Shown here piece after piece: positions 7,810-16,776 of a DNA stretch of 64,000 nucleotides. The position numbers and the translations under genes are program-made. The first letter of the stretch is position 1. Every line of letters starts with the position of its first letter. Below the pieces are notes generated by a model. The model made no database searches. It was not told the origin of the DNA and saw only the letters and a list, made by a program, of their open reading frames with translations. This DNA is from Agrobacterium tumefaciens (lineage in GTDB: Bacteria > Pseudomonadota > Alphaproteobacteria > Rhizobiales > Rhizobiaceae): positions 558,001-622,000 of the forward strand of contig NZ_CP115842.1 in assembly GCF_013318015.2 (NCBI RefSeq), written 5' to 3'.

Positions 7810-9078
7810 TCAGGCTCGCGTCTGTAACCGCACGCCAATCGCGGGATGAGTTTCGCTGTTCTGCGTGGCTTTCGCCGGAAGGCACAGTTTTCCGGCGGCG
7901 AAATACAGCAGGAACGAACCGATCTGGAATGGGAAGATGATATCGATCTCCACGAAGGAGCGGACGACGAACAGCGCGCAGATGGCAAAGAGAATGACGC
8001 CCTGCGGATCGCGCTGGCGCATCAGGACCGAGCGCAGATGGCCGAGCAGCGTTCCGTAAAGCACCATGCCGAGCAGAACCATGCCGACGATGCCATTCTC
8101 CACCACCGTCTCGATATAGGTGTTGTGAAAATGGAAGCCGCTGCGTCCGGTAATGAAGAAGTCGTTCCACAGGCGCTCGGCATCGGCAAAACCCACCACC
8201 CAGAACCCCTGGTAACCAACGCCGAGGATCGGTGTCTGCTTTGCCGCTTCGATGCCCTGCTGCCAGAGATAGGTGCGTCCTGTCAGTGTCGAATCCTTGC
8301 CGAAAAGGCCGAGAATGGCATCAAGCAAGCCGAACTGCAGGGACGCGACCACCAGCAATATGCCAATACCGCCGAGTGCGAAAAAGGTCATCTTGCGGTT
8401 GGCGGGTGAAAGCATGCCAATCGGGATGAAACCGATGATGAGGGCGACCACCGCCGCCGTGGTAATGGTGGATGTGGCCGATTGCGAAGCAATTAGGCTA
8501 TAGGCCGATAGGAGCCCGGTGATGCCCGCGATCGGCAGCCAGATACCCCTTTGCTTGAGGATCAGCACGGATGAGACAGCGAAAATGACGCCGAGCGAGG
8601 CGTAAAAGCCAAGCTGGTTCTTCGATGAGAAAGCCCCGACAAAACTGTAGGTTCCATCAAGCGCATCGAAAAGGTGGACACCGAACAGCAGCGAATAGAG
8701 CAGAATGACGGTGATGCCGATCAACGCCCCACGCGTCAGCGTGCGGATGGACACCACCCGCATGGCGATAAGTGCACAGACGATATGCGTCATATACTGG
8801 ATGGAAGCGCGCATTGTGACCGATGCTGCCTCCGACCAGAAGCTCGACAGCACGGTCAGGATGCCGAAGGCGAATATCCACAGATAGCGCGGATAGTTAC
8901 CCAGCACGCGCCGGTAATTGACCACTACAAGGGGCAGCCACATGCCATAATAGGCCAGAATCGAGATTTGCCCGAAACGCGACGAATAGGCGAAAACGAA
9001 GAATGACAGCGCAATCGCCGCCATTCCGTAGACCTCATTGCGTTCGGGATCGATCAGTGCCGATTTGGCGATCCGCAT
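7810..9078 (-). CDS. exoQ: Exopolysaccharide production protein ExoQ (Wzy/O-antigen ligase family)
   Basis: A polytopic inner-membrane protein of 422 residues with about ten to twelve hydrophobic segments and a long periplasmic loop in the last third. That loop carries the GVGYQGF and HFHNTYIE motifs typical of Wzy/WaaL-type polymerases. In Sinorhizobium, ExoQ is needed for polymerisation of succinoglycan repeat units into high-molecular-weight polymer. It starts 7 nt after the exoF stop, so the two are co-transcribed. Its 3' end converges on the hypothetical gene ending at 7790 with only 19 nt between; no strong terminator is seen there. The identification rests on family resemblance plus the exoY-exoF-exoQ order. 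Confidence 0.88.
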   Translation of the reverse strand: MRIAKSALIDPERNEVYGMAAIALSFFVFAYSSRFGQISILAYYGMWLPLVVVNYRRVLGNYPRYLWIFAFGILTVLSSFWSEAASVTMRASIQYMTHIVCALIAMRVVSIRTLTRGALIGITVILLYSLLFGVHLFDALDGTYSFVGAFSSKNQLGFYASLGVIFAVSSVLILKQRGIWLPIAGITGLLSAYSLIASQSATSTITTAAVVALIIGFIPIGMLSPANRKMTFFALGGIGILLVVASLQFGLLDAILGLFGKDSTLTGRTYLWQQGIEAAKQTPILGVGYQGFWVVGFADAERLWNDFFITGRSGFHFHNTYIETVVENGIVGMVLLGMVLYGTLLGHLRSVLMRQRDPQGVILFAICALFVVRSFVEIDIIFPFQIGSFLLYFAAGKLCLPAKATQNSETHPAIGVRLQTRA

Positions 9079-9085
9079 GAAAACC

Positions 9086-10372
9086 TCACTGCATCAGGAT
9101 TTCGGACGAGACCTTGATGACGTCGCCTGGCTGAAGCATGGCGTTTTCATCCACCTTCACTTCCTTCGGCTTGCCGTTTTCCTCACGCACCACGACGTAG
9201 CTGATTGTCGCGGATTTTCCCGACGGATCGAAACGGATCGCCTCAGCCGATTGTGCGAGCGCCTCCGACATCAATTCCCGGCTTGTACCCAGTTGCAGAT
9301 TGAGCTTGTCGAGTTCCGCTTCCGTGTCCTGCAATTCCTTGGAGCGCTGTGCCACCCAGTCATTGCGCAGGTTGATTTCATCCTGGGTCGCCTTGTTGAT
9401 ATCCTGCTTGGCACGCAATGACTGCGTGTCGATATCAAGCAGTGCGGCTTCCACCTCCGCTGCACGTTCTTCCGCGGAAATACGCCGTTGCGATAGTGCA
9501 AGGCCCTGCTCGTTCAGCCGGTTGACGCGGTCTCGGTCCTCATTGGCAAGCTCGAGCTGACGGTTTTGCGTTTCCGATTTCTTTTTCAGCGATTCGACTT
9601 CGCTTTCCAGAAGCGCATGCAGATCCGTCAGTGCCTTGAGCTGCAAAGTGTAACGCTCGGTGCGCGATTTCATCAGCGCACTTTCGCTGGCGAGAAGCGC
9701 GTCGATCTCGGCAATCTTTTCCATCTCCGGCGTCTTGGCGATGACCGTGTCACCCTTGACCTCGGCGATCAACCGCGCCTGACGGGCAAGCAGCCTTGCG
9801 CGCTGGTTGTCGTAAACGGCTGCGTCGCCGCGGGCATTTATGAAGTCGCGGGCAAAACGCTGCCCGGCATCGGAGCGCCGCAACCCGCCGGCAAGGCTTA
9901 CGGCCTTCAACACCGTGAGATTGGCAGCATAGGGATATTCGCCTGGCGTCTGTACATCTCCGCTGAGGAAGATCGGCCGGAACTGGGCAATTTCGACAGA
10001 AGCCGACGGCAGGTTGCGAAGGGCGAACTTGCTCTGAAGCTGGGCTCCAATCGCCTCACCGACCTCTGCGGACGTCTTCCCCGCCACATCCAGCTGGCCG
10101 ATGAAGGGCAGCGACAGCGCGCCGGATGGGCCGACGGAATAATCGCCGTTGATGACATCCCAGTTGCGGATGCTGCCATCGGCCGGCTGCCATTCGGCAA
10201 CGCGGATGCGCAGCTTGTCGGCGGTGCCAAGCTTGTATTGAGCGCCTTCCGCAGCCATTGCGGAAAGCGGCGCTCCAAATGCGACGGATGCGACAAGCAG
10301 AAGGGCGGAGAAAGTGCGTCCGGCGGTTCTTTTTGCAAGCGGACGGCTAGCGACGGCAATAGGACCGTTCAT
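9086..10372 (-). CDS. exoF: Exopolysaccharide export/production protein ExoF (polysaccharide export OMA-like)
   Basis: 428 residues from the ATG at 10372, which has GGGAG just upstream. The frame stays open further upstream, but that stretch is the exoY-exoF spacer. Residues about 12-40 form a signal peptide ending near AMAAEG. A polysaccharide export (Wza-like) domain and SLBB-type segments follow (KLRIRVAEWQP, GALSLPFIGQLDVAG, IFLSGDVQTPGEYPY). Next comes a long coiled coil at about 210-360 rich in E, K, Q and R, and the C-terminus has another SLBB-like strand (LQPGDVIKV). In S. meliloti, ExoF acts with ExoY in initiating succinoglycan assembly and in export. It lies 195 nt after exoY. Confidence 0.9.
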   Translation of the reverse strand: MNGPIAVASRPLAKRTAGRTFSALLLVASVAFGAPLSAMAAEGAQYKLGTADKLRIRVAEWQPADGSIRNWDVINGDYSVGPSGALSLPFIGQLDVAGKTSAEVGEAIGAQLQSKFALRNLPSASVEIAQFRPIFLSGDVQTPGEYPYAANLTVLKAVSLAGGLRRSDAGQRFARDFINARGDAAVYDNQRARLLARQARLIAEVKGDTVIAKTPEMEKIAEIDALLASESALMKSRTERYTLQLKALTDLHALLESEVESLKKKSETQNRQLELANEDRDRVNRLNEQGLALSQRRISAEERAAEVEAALLDIDTQSLRAKQDINKATQDEINLRNDWVAQRSKELQDTEAELDKLNLQLGTSRELMSEALAQSAEAIRFDPSGKSATISYVVVREENGKPKEVKVDENAMLQPGDVIKVSSEILMQ

Positions 10373-10392
10373 CGGGAAACTCCCTGTTTGCG

Positions 10393-10411
10393 GATCGCCG
10401 CGCGGGCGATC
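10393..10411 (-). other. Small hairpin in the exoF leader
   Basis: GATCGCC (10393-10399) and GGCGATC (10405-10411) form a 7-bp inverted repeat ending 20 nt before the exoF start codon. It could affect exoF translation or mRNA stability; function unknown. Confidence 0.4.
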
Positions 10412-10484
10412 AGGCGATAGAGCAGCCGGACGGTGCCGGCTGCACAGCGCCGCAAAAAAGCGGCCATTATGATTTGCACCAATG

Positions 10485-10526
10485 ACGCACCCAAAGACCG
10501 GACTTGGGATCCCGGTCAGGGTGCGT
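10485..10526 (-). other. Long two-part hairpin between exoY and exoF
   Basis: ACGCACCC (10485-10492) pairs with GGGTGCGT (10519-10526). Inside it, GACCGG (10496-10501) pairs with CCGGTC (10512-10517). The arms are separated by a small AAA/A internal loop and closed by a 10-nt loop. No T tract follows on the minus strand, so a simple intrinsic terminator is unlikely. An mRNA stability or processing element in the exoYFQ transcript fits better. Confidence 0.55.
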
Positions 10527-10567
10527 GGCAAAACAAAGATCGATAAAGCCAAACTCAATATCGGTTT

Positions 10568-11248
10568 TCAGTAGCTTCCGCGTGAAAGGCACACGGCGGG
10601 AATGGTCTTGACGATGATGAAGACGTCCTGTCGCATCGACCAGTTCTGCACATATTGCGTGTCGAAAGCCACGCGGGTCTTGTAGCTTACGTCATTGCGG
10701 CCGCTGATCTGCCAAAGGCCGGTCAGGCCCGGACGGGTGCTGAGGTAATAGGCGGCATCGCTTTCGTAGTAGCTCAGCTCCTCGTCGACGACGGGGCGCG
10801 GGCCAACGACGCTCATTTCGCCGCGGATGATGTTGAGAAGCTGCGGCAGCTCATCAAGGCTGAGCTTTCGCAGCACGGCACCAACTGCGGTTACGCGCGG
10901 ATCATTCTTGAGTTTGCGGGTCGCACGCCATTCCTCGGCAGCCTCCGGATTGGCGGCAAGATATTGCCGCAACATTTCATCACCGTTCATCGCCATCGTC
11001 CTGAATTTCAGGCAATGGAAATAGCGGCCATTATGTCCCACACGCCGGTGCCCATAAAAGATCGGGCCGGGATCGGACAATTTCACCAGTGCGGCGATCA
11101 ACAGAAAAATCGGGCTGAAGATGAGCAGCGCAAGCAGGGCCGATGTCATATCGAAGCTGCGTTTTGCGATGCCCCCGATAGGGAAACTGACATCGAAGTC
11201 TTCGGAACTGCTGAGTGTCTGTTCAGCCGATTGGGTCGCGGACTTCAT
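10568..11248 (-). CDS. exoY: Succinoglycan-initiating sugar transferase ExoY (undecaprenyl-phosphate galactosephosphotransferase)
   Basis: 226 residues from the ATG at 11248, preceded by GGAG at suitable spacing. This matches the usual ExoY length; the open frame extends upstream but only through the leader. ExoY transfers galactose-1-phosphate from UDP-galactose to undecaprenyl phosphate, the first step of succinoglycan synthesis at the inner membrane. Seen: one N-terminal membrane segment (ALLALLIFSPIFLLIAALVK, about 40-60), the bacterial sugar transferase signature (GPIFYGHRRVGHNGR near 70), KFRTM near 92, and the C-terminal ELPQLLNIIRGEMSVVGPRP and RPGLTGLWQISGR blocks. It is the first gene of exoYFQ. 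Confidence 0.93.
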   Translation of the reverse strand: MKSATQSAEQTLSSSEDFDVSFPIGGIAKRSFDMTSALLALLIFSPIFLLIAALVKLSDPGPIFYGHRRVGHNGRYFHCLKFRTMAMNGDEMLRQYLAANPEAAEEWRATRKLKNDPRVTAVGAVLRKLSLDELPQLLNIIRGEMSVVGPRPVVDEELSYYESDAAYYLSTRPGLTGLWQISGRNDVSYKTRVAFDTQYVQNWSMRQDVFIIVKTIPAVCLSRGSY

Positions 11249-11864
11249 AGAGAGAACTCCATTTATGTTTTGCGATTGGTCGGTGCCCGGAGGCGTGTCT
11301 TTCCGTCTAAAAGAGATAACAAGTCTGTGTTCTGAATTTGATGCTAATGGATTTTTTGTAAGGCACATTGCCCCTGACCGTCTATGCGATTTCTTGCGAG
11401 AGCGGCCGATCAACGTCAGGGCAATATTAACGGTTGCATAAAAAAGCAACAAATGTGCCGGCGGCCATGTGTTGAGAGCATGGGTGCCGCTCCCGCATGT
11501 ATTGCGTTTTCGACAACAGATAGTCTTTTCTTATATGTTTCTTGTGACTTAATCAGGTGAGACAGGAACGCCAAGAACAGCCATGCGTCAGGAAGAATAT
11601 TAAATTTTTTTGCAGCGCAGCAAGATTGTGGCAATGCATATAAAATTTGACATATTAACCGGGATTTTTTTGCCGGCACGCCAACTTCGCCAAGAAAAAG
11701 CGATGGAAAAATTGCAAAAGCGGCGCAAAAGCGGCAAAATAATGGCAGGAACCCGTATCAAAGTTCGGTCGGCTCGTAGAAAATCTCTCCGGCTGGACCA
11801 TATTATCTCCGGCTGCAACGGTCCGACCACCATTCCGGCGTGACTTTACGCGAAAGCCATAGAA
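11249..11864. other. exoY upstream region, no gene supported
   Basis: 616 nt of noticeably AT-richer DNA between exoY and the end of the XRE-cupin regulator. It must hold the exoY promoter (reading leftwards). I saw AT-rich tracts, a small GTTGC/GCAAC hairpin near 11434-11451 and short open frames without ribosome-binding sites, but no confident promoter or operator. The open frame at 11610-11843 (plus) is basic and low-complexity and I do not support it as a gene. Confidence 0.5.
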
Positions 11865-12413
11865 TCAGAAGGTGGGTGGTGTGCAGGCGCTGATGACCTC
11901 GCACGGCACTGGACCAACGCAACGGAAGCGGTGCGGCCTGCGGCTTTCGAAATAATAGGCATCCCCCGGACCGAGAACCCGCCGCTCCTCGTCGACCGTC
12001 ACCTCCAGACGCCCGGAGAGGATGATACCACCCTCTTCTCCATCGTGGACCAGTGGCACCTTGCCGGTATCGGCACCCGGCTGGTAACATTCCTTCAAGA
12101 TTTGCAGGCTGCGGCCGAAAACATTTTCGCCCACCTGCCGGAAGGATATCGGTCCTTTGCCGATTTCGACAAGTTCATCCGCGCGGTAAAATGCCTTGCG
12201 GCTGGTCTCCGGCTCGTAGGCGAAAAATTCGGCAAGGCCGATCGGTATACCGTCGAGAATGCGCTTCAGCGCGCCGACGGACGGGTTGGAGGTGTTGGAT
12301 TCGATCAAGGAAATCGTCGAATTGGTAACGCCAGCACGTCTTGCCAGTTCACGCTGGGAAATATTGTGACGCAGCCGCAAATGGCGCAAACGCCCGCCTA
12401 TATCCACCGACAT
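11865..12413 (-). CDS. XRE-family regulator with C-terminal cupin domain (PuuR-like)
   Basis: A 182-residue DNA-binding repressor or activator. The N-terminal helix-turn-helix covers about residues 6-60 (NISQRELARRAGVTNSTISLIE). A cupin_2 sensor barrel covers about 105-178, with GEEGGIILSGRLEV and GDAYYFESRRPHRF strands. PuuR-type proteins with this order regulate polyamine, GABA and related amine catabolism. It is divergent from the omega-aminotransferase gene with a 146-nt spacer, so control of that gene and of itself is likely (inference from layout). The ligand is unknown. Confidence 0.88.
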   Translation of the reverse strand: MSVDIGGRLRHLRLRHNISQRELARRAGVTNSTISLIESNTSNPSVGALKRILDGIPIGLAEFFAYEPETSRKAFYRADELVEIGKGPISFRQVGENVFGRSLQILKECYQPGADTGKVPLVHDGEEGGIILSGRLEVTVDEERRVLGPGDAYYFESRRPHRFRCVGPVPCEVISACTPPTF

Positions 12414-12435
12414 GCGTGATCCCCCGTTGCCGTTG

Positions 12436-12449
12436 TTCGAAATATCGAA
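12436..12449. promoter_or_regulatory. Candidate operator between the XRE-cupin and aminotransferase genes
   Basis: The inverted repeat TTCGA-AATA-TCGAA lies 23 nt upstream of the regulator start codon, within the divergent spacer. Its position fits autoregulation and control of the aminotransferase; binding is not shown. Confidence 0.35.
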
Positions 12450-12559
12450 AACTACCTTTCCCGCCTATAACATTTTCAATGGCTTGGCCACAGCGAGAAA
12501 AGGGCTTGTTCAGCCCGGAAAATAGCTTTCAATCACCGGCACCGAACAGGAGAACCGTT

Positions 12560-13894
12560 ATGGACAACCCCAACCGATCCAACTCCACCTCACTCGACAG
12601 CTACTGGATGCCATTTACCGCCAACCGGCAGTTCAAGGCCAATCCCCGCCTGCTGACGAGCGCGGAGGGCATGTATTACACCAGCAATGACGGTCGTCAG
12701 GTTCTCGACGGTACAGCTGGCCTGTGGTGCGTCAATGTCGGCCATGGCCGCCACCAGATTGCATCCGCCGTCAAACACCAGCTTTCGACCATGGATTATG
12801 CGCCCTCGTTTCAGATGGGCCATCCCGTCGCCTTCGAATTCGCCGAGCGGCTGGCGGAAATCGCGCCTGGCCCGGAAGGCGCGAAGCTCGACCGCGTGTT
12901 CTACACCGGCTCGGGTTCTGAATCAGTCGATACGGCGCTGAAGATTGCGATCGCCTATCAGCGCGCCATCGGTCAGGGCACCCGCAGCCGTCTGATCGGC
13001 CGTGAGCGCGGTTATCACGGCGTCGGTTTCGGCGGCATCTCCGTTGGCGGCCTTGTCAACAACCGCCGTGTTTTTCCGCAAATCCCGGCCGACCACCTGC
13101 GTCATACCCACGATTTGGCGAAAAACAGCTTCGTAAAGGGCCAGCCCGAGCATGGTGCCGAACTGGCAGACGATCTGGAACGGCTGGTTGCTCTGCATGG
13201 GGCCGAAACAATCGCGGCCTGTATCGTTGAACCGGTTGCCGGCTCCACCGGCGTGCTGGTGCCGCCGAAGGGTTATCTGGAGCGCCTGCGGGCCATCTGC
13301 GACAAGCACGGCATTCTGTTGATCTTCGATGAGGTTATCACCGGTTTCGGCCGTATGGGCTCGTCCTTTGCCAGCAACTACTTCGGCGTGACGCCTGACA
13401 TCGTTACCACCGCCAAGGGGCTGACCAACGGCGCAATCCCGATGGGTGCGGTTTTTACCAGCCGCAAGGTGCACGATGCGTTGATGCATGGGCCTGACAA
13501 CCAGATAGAGCTGTTCCACGGCTATACCTATTCCGGACATCCGGTTGCCTGCGCCGCCGGCATCGCCACGCTCAACATCTACCGCGACGAAGGGCTCTTT
13601 ACCCGCGCGGCAGAAATGCAGGATGTCTGGCACGACGCCATCCATTCGCTGAAGGGCCTGCCCAATGTCATCGACATCCGCACCATCGGCTTCATCGCCG
13701 GCATCGAGCTGCAATCGCGTGATGGAGCTATCGGCGCACGCGCCTATGACGTTTTCGTGGATTGCTTCGAGCGCGGTCTGCTCATTCGCGTCACGGGCGA
13801 TATCATTGCCCTTTCGCCGCCGCTTATCGCCGAAAAATCCCATTTCGACGATATCGTCTCGATCTTGGGCGACGCGCTGAAAAGAGCGGATTAA
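12560..13894 (+). CDS. Class III omega-aminotransferase (omega-amino acid/beta-alanine--pyruvate type)
   Basis: 444 residues from the ATG at 12560 behind AGGAG; an upstream in-frame ATG at 12341 would overlap the divergent regulator and is rejected. A PLP-dependent cytoplasmic enzyme that moves an omega-amino group (beta-alanine, GABA, amines) to pyruvate or similar. Seen: SYWMPFTANRQF near residue 14, which is typical of the beta-alanine--pyruvate group; FYTGSGSESVDTALKIA near 114; LIFDEVITGFGRMG with Asp257 for the pyridine nitrogen; and TTAKGLTNGAIPMG with the PLP lysine at about 286. The length is usual. The divergent PuuR-like regulator supports an amine or omega-amino acid substrate; the exact one is uncertain. 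Confidence 0.88.
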   Translation: MDNPNRSNSTSLDSYWMPFTANRQFKANPRLLTSAEGMYYTSNDGRQVLDGTAGLWCVNVGHGRHQIASAVKHQLSTMDYAPSFQMGHPVAFEFAERLAEIAPGPEGAKLDRVFYTGSGSESVDTALKIAIAYQRAIGQGTRSRLIGRERGYHGVGFGGISVGGLVNNRRVFPQIPADHLRHTHDLAKNSFVKGQPEHGAELADDLERLVALHGAETIAACIVEPVAGSTGVLVPPKGYLERLRAICDKHGILLIFDEVITGFGRMGSSFASNYFGVTPDIVTTAKGLTNGAIPMGAVFTSRKVHDALMHGPDNQIELFHGYTYSGHPVACAAGIATLNIYRDEGLFTRAAEMQDVWHDAIHSLKGLPNVIDIRTIGFIAGIELQSRDGAIGARAYDVFVDCFERGLLIRVTGDIIALSPPLIAEKSHFDDIVSILGDALKRAD

Positions 13895-13917
13895 AAGTAT
13901 AAATCTCTAATAAATAA

Positions 13918-13949
13918 AAGGCTGCAATTTCTATTGCAGCCTTTTTTTT
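13918..13949 (+). terminator. Intrinsic terminator after the omega-aminotransferase
   Basis: A perfect 11-bp stem AAGGCTGCAAT (13918-13928) / ATTGCAGCCTT (13933-13943) with a TTCT loop runs into an eight-T tract. It ends the aminotransferase transcript. Confidence 0.93.
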
Positions 13950-14040
13950 GCATTTATCAAGACCGCAACAAAAATAGATCATTTCTTAAGCATATTCTAT
14001 TAATTTCCCATAGTATAACCAACCGAGCGGGAATGGCCTC

Positions 14041-15861
14041 ATGGCGTCGATTCAGAAAAAAATCATATTGGCAAGCATTGCGATCTTTTCCATCACCGGA
14101 AGCGCGGCGGGGGTCGGTATCTGGGCGACGAATACGCTCAATCGCAATAGTACGGATGTATCGCGGTCCGCCGAGATACTTCACAATCATATGCGAGCCG
14201 ACATGATGCACGATGCGCTGCGCTCAGACGTGCTGGCAGCCATTCTTTCCACGAATGATACGATGGGCCTGTCGTTCGACGCGGTAAAGGCCGAGCTTGA
14301 CGAACATGAAGCCACTTTCCTTGAAGCATTGAAGCTAAACAAGGCGCTTACCGAAGGTACGAACGCCAAAGCCGTTATCGAGAGCGTTGAAAAACCGCTT
14401 CAGTCCTATCTTGAAAGCGCCAAAACGGTGGTTGGCCTCGTCAACGCCGATCCGGGCGCGGCGACAAAAATGATTCCGGACTTCATGCGCCAGTTCACCA
14501 CTCTCGAAACCGCGATGGAAACGGCGAGCGAACAGATCGAAGCGCTTTCCGAAGCAACTGTCGCGGAAAGCCAGGAGACGAAGGCGGTAATCGAGCTCGT
14601 ATTAGAAGGGCTGCTGGTTCTGGCGACGCTCTTCTGCGTAGGCCTCTTTATCATCACCCGCAAAACGGTAACGGGTCCAATCCTGCGCCTGTCGAAGACG
14701 ATGGAAATCCTTGCCAACGGCGACACGTCACAACCTCCTTCCGGCATGGACCGGAAGGATGAGATCGGCTCCATGTCCGGCGCGGTCGAAATATTCCGGC
14801 AGGCGGCGATTGCCAATCGGGCGCTCGAAGAACAGGCCGCAGCAGCCAGACTGCAGGCAGAAGCCGATCAGGCGGCCGCGCGACAGCAAGCGGAGGACGA
14901 TGCGTCTGAGCGGCTGCGCATCGCCACTTCCGGTCTTGCGACAGGACTGAAACGGCTGGCATCGGGCGATCTGGCCTTTCAGCTCGATCAGCCCTTTGCC
15001 CCTCAATTCGAGGCCTTGCGACACGATTTCAACAGCTCAGTGCGTCAACTCGGCGAAACGCTGTTCGCCATTTCCGATGGCATCAGCACGATTGACGGCA
15101 GCAGCCGGGAAATCGCCGCAGGTGCCGGCGATCTTTCCCGCCGCACGGAAAATCAGGCAGCGTCTCTGGAACAGACCGCAGCAGCGCTCGATGAAATCAC
15201 GGTCAATGTTTCAAACGCCAACAAGCGTGCCGCCGAAGCGCGGCTCGCCGCCACCGATGCCAACCACAGCGCACTGAAATCTGTGGAGGTTGTCAGCCAT
15301 GCGGAAGAGGCGATGCGCCGCATCGAAACCTCGTCCCGGCAGATCACCGGCATCGTCGGCGCCATAGACGAGATCGCCTTCCAGACAAATCTTCTGGCGT
15401 TGAATGCAGGCGTGGAAGCCGCACGCGCCGGTGAAGCCGGCAAGGGATTTGCGGTAGTGGCGCAGGAAGTGCGCGATCTCGCCCAGCGCGCAGCAAAGGC
15501 CGCAAGCGAAATCCGCGATCATATCCGGCAATCCTCGACGGAAGTGGAAAGCGGCGTGAAACTGGTTCTCGACACCGGCACGGCGCTGAAGGAGATTGGC
15601 GAGCGTATCGCCGGCATCGATCGCCATATGAACGCCATCGCCACATCGGCGACCGAACAATCGACCGGTCTTGCCGAAATCAACGCGGCGGTAAACTCCA
15701 TGGATCATGCCACCCAGCAAAATGCGGCCATGGTGGAGCAGTCCACCGCGGCTTCTGCAATGCTCGCCGCCGAAACGGCAAAGCTGCGCTCGCTTGTATC
15801 GCGGTTCCGTCTGGAAATGGAAAGTGCCGGTAGCCGCGACGTTACCCGTCGCGTGGCCTGA
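14041..15861 (+). CDS. Transmembrane methyl-accepting chemotaxis protein
   Basis: A 606-residue chemoreceptor. A first membrane segment (about 7-30) is followed by a periplasmic helical sensor (about 31-180) of the four-helix-bundle kind with no cofactor motif. A second membrane segment lies at about 183-203. A HAMP domain (TGPILRLSKTMEILANGD) follows, then a charged coiled linker at about 255-300 and a second HAMP-like stretch. The signalling domain covers about 350-590, with the conserved hairpin tip [20 protein letters not shown] near 441-460. The C-terminus ends TRRVA, with no obvious CheR pentapeptide. The ligand cannot be predicted. It stands alone after a terminator, with no che genes nearby, as is common for rhizobial receptors. 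Confidence 0.93.
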   Translation: MASIQKKIILASIAIFSITGSAAGVGIWATNTLNRNSTDVSRSAEILHNHMRADMMHDALRSDVLAAILSTNDTMGLSFDAVKAELDEHEATFLEALKLNKALTEGTNAKAVIESVEKPLQSYLESAKTVVGLVNADPGAATKMIPDFMRQFTTLETAMETASEQIEALSEATVAESQETKAVIELVLEGLLVLATLFCVGLFIITRKTVTGPILRLSKTMEILANGDTSQPPSGMDRKDEIGSMSGAVEIFRQAAIANRALEEQAAAARLQAEADQAAARQQAEDDASERLRIATSGLATGLKRLASGDLAFQLDQPFAPQFEALRHDFNSSVRQLGETLFAISDGISTIDGSSREIAAGAGDLSRRTENQAASLEQTAAALDEITVNVSNANKRAAEARLAATDANHSALKSVEVVSHAEEAMRRIETSSRQITGIVGAIDEIAFQTNLLALNAGVEAARAGEAGKGFAVVAQEVRDLAQRAAKAASEIRDHIRQSSTEVESGVKLVLDTGTALKEIGERIAGIDRHMNAIATSATEQSTGLAEINAAVNSMDHATQQNAAMVEQSTAASAMLAAETAKLRSLVSRFRLEMESAGSRDVTRRVA

Positions 15862-15932
15862 GGTCGCTGCCGCAGATCGCGCCGGCAGCAGCATTATCGA
15901 AGCGCTGTGATTGCGCCTTCATTCATTCGCCA

Positions 15933-15966
15933 TTTCCAGCCGCCCTCTCAGGCGGCTGGAAATTTT
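15933..15966. terminator. Bidirectional terminator between the chemoreceptor and L,D-transpeptidase genes
   Basis: TTTCCAGCCGCC (15933-15944) pairs perfectly over 12 bp with GGCGGCTGGAAA (15951-15962), followed by TTTT on the plus strand. On the minus strand the stem ends in AAA and is followed by TGAATG, so termination of the rightward transcript is the stronger reading. Confidence 0.8.
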
Positions 15967-15971
15967 GTATA

Positions 15972-16757
15972 TCAATAGGTCTGCATTGGTTGCGACAGGC
16001 CGTCGCCGACCACGCCGCCGCCATACTGCGCCACGGGCACGCCCGCCTGCCCGATAGGAACACCCTGCTGTGCCGGCCCGAGCGCCGTCACCACAATCGG
16101 CGTACCATCAGGCACACGGTTATAGAGGTCGACAATATCCTGGTTCAGCAGACGCACGCAGCCGGAGGAAACCGACTTGCCGATCGTCCACCATTCCGGC
16201 GAGCCGTGCAGACGGTAGATCGTGTCCTTGCCGTCCTTGAAGATATAAAGTGCACGCGCACCGAGCGGGTTCTTGAGGCCCGGCTCCATGCCGCCATTGC
16301 GGCCGCTATAGGGTTCCAGCTCAGGCTGGCGGGCAATCATCTCGTCGGGCGGCGTCCAGCGCGGCCATTGACGCTTGTACTGGATAACGCCGCGTCCGGC
16401 CCATTCGAAGCCCGCGCGGCCGAGACCGACGCCGTAACGCATGGCCTGATTGTTCTCGTAGGTGAGATAAAGGAAATGGTTGGCGGTATCGACCACAATG
16501 ATACCGGGACGCTCACCGGTGGGGTTTTCCACCATTTGCCGCAGGAACTGGCGCGGGATCCGCTTGTAGGGAATTTCCGGCAACGGAAACTGCTCGTCGG
16601 GCTTCGGACCGTACATCAAGGCATACATCGGGTCGTCGGCGGGGGCTGGTGGCCGTGTGGCCTCACGCGCGGTGGTGTTACAGCCTGCAAGGCCGGCCAG
16701 CGCCAATCCGCCCGCTCCAAGCAGGAAACCTCGCCGGGTCGTTGTCGTGTCGTTCAA
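15972..16757 (-). CDS. Secreted L,D-transpeptidase (ErfK/YbiS/YkuD family)
   Basis: 261 residues from a TTG at 16757, which has GATGAGG 8 nt upstream. Another in-frame TTG at 16793 has no ribosome-binding site and would overlap the preceding gene. The N-terminus carries a twin-arginine-like RRGFLLGAGG followed by a LAGC lipobox, so it is probably a lipoprotein. The YkuD catalytic domain spans about residues 85-225, with HGSPEWW and the SSGCVRL motif holding the active cysteine. The family makes 3-3 peptidoglycan cross-links or attaches proteins to peptidoglycan in the periplasm; in Rhizobiales L,D-cross-linking is prominent. A second, different L,D-transpeptidase gene lies immediately upstream on the same strand. 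Confidence 0.9.
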   Translation of the reverse strand: MNDTTTTRRGFLLGAGGLALAGLAGCNTTAREATRPPAPADDPMYALMYGPKPDEQFPLPEIPYKRIPRQFLRQMVENPTGERPGIIVVDTANHFLYLTYENNQAMRYGVGLGRAGFEWAGRGVIQYKRQWPRWTPPDEMIARQPELEPYSGRNGGMEPGLKNPLGARALYIFKDGKDTIYRLHGSPEWWTIGKSVSSGCVRLLNQDIVDLYNRVPDGTPIVVTALGPAQQGVPIGQAGVPVAQYGGGVVGDGLSQPMQTY

Positions 16758-16776
16758 TTGAAAAACCTCATCTGCG

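Noticed and set aside
7196..7849. 217-codon plus-strand open frame overlapping the small hypothetical gene
   Set aside because: Arg/His-rich, no ribosome-binding site and overlaps two better frames; the 7296-7790 frame is preferred.
11610..11843. 77-codon basic ORF in the exoY upstream region
   Set aside because: No ribosome-binding site, low-complexity Lys/Arg content caused by AT-rich DNA.
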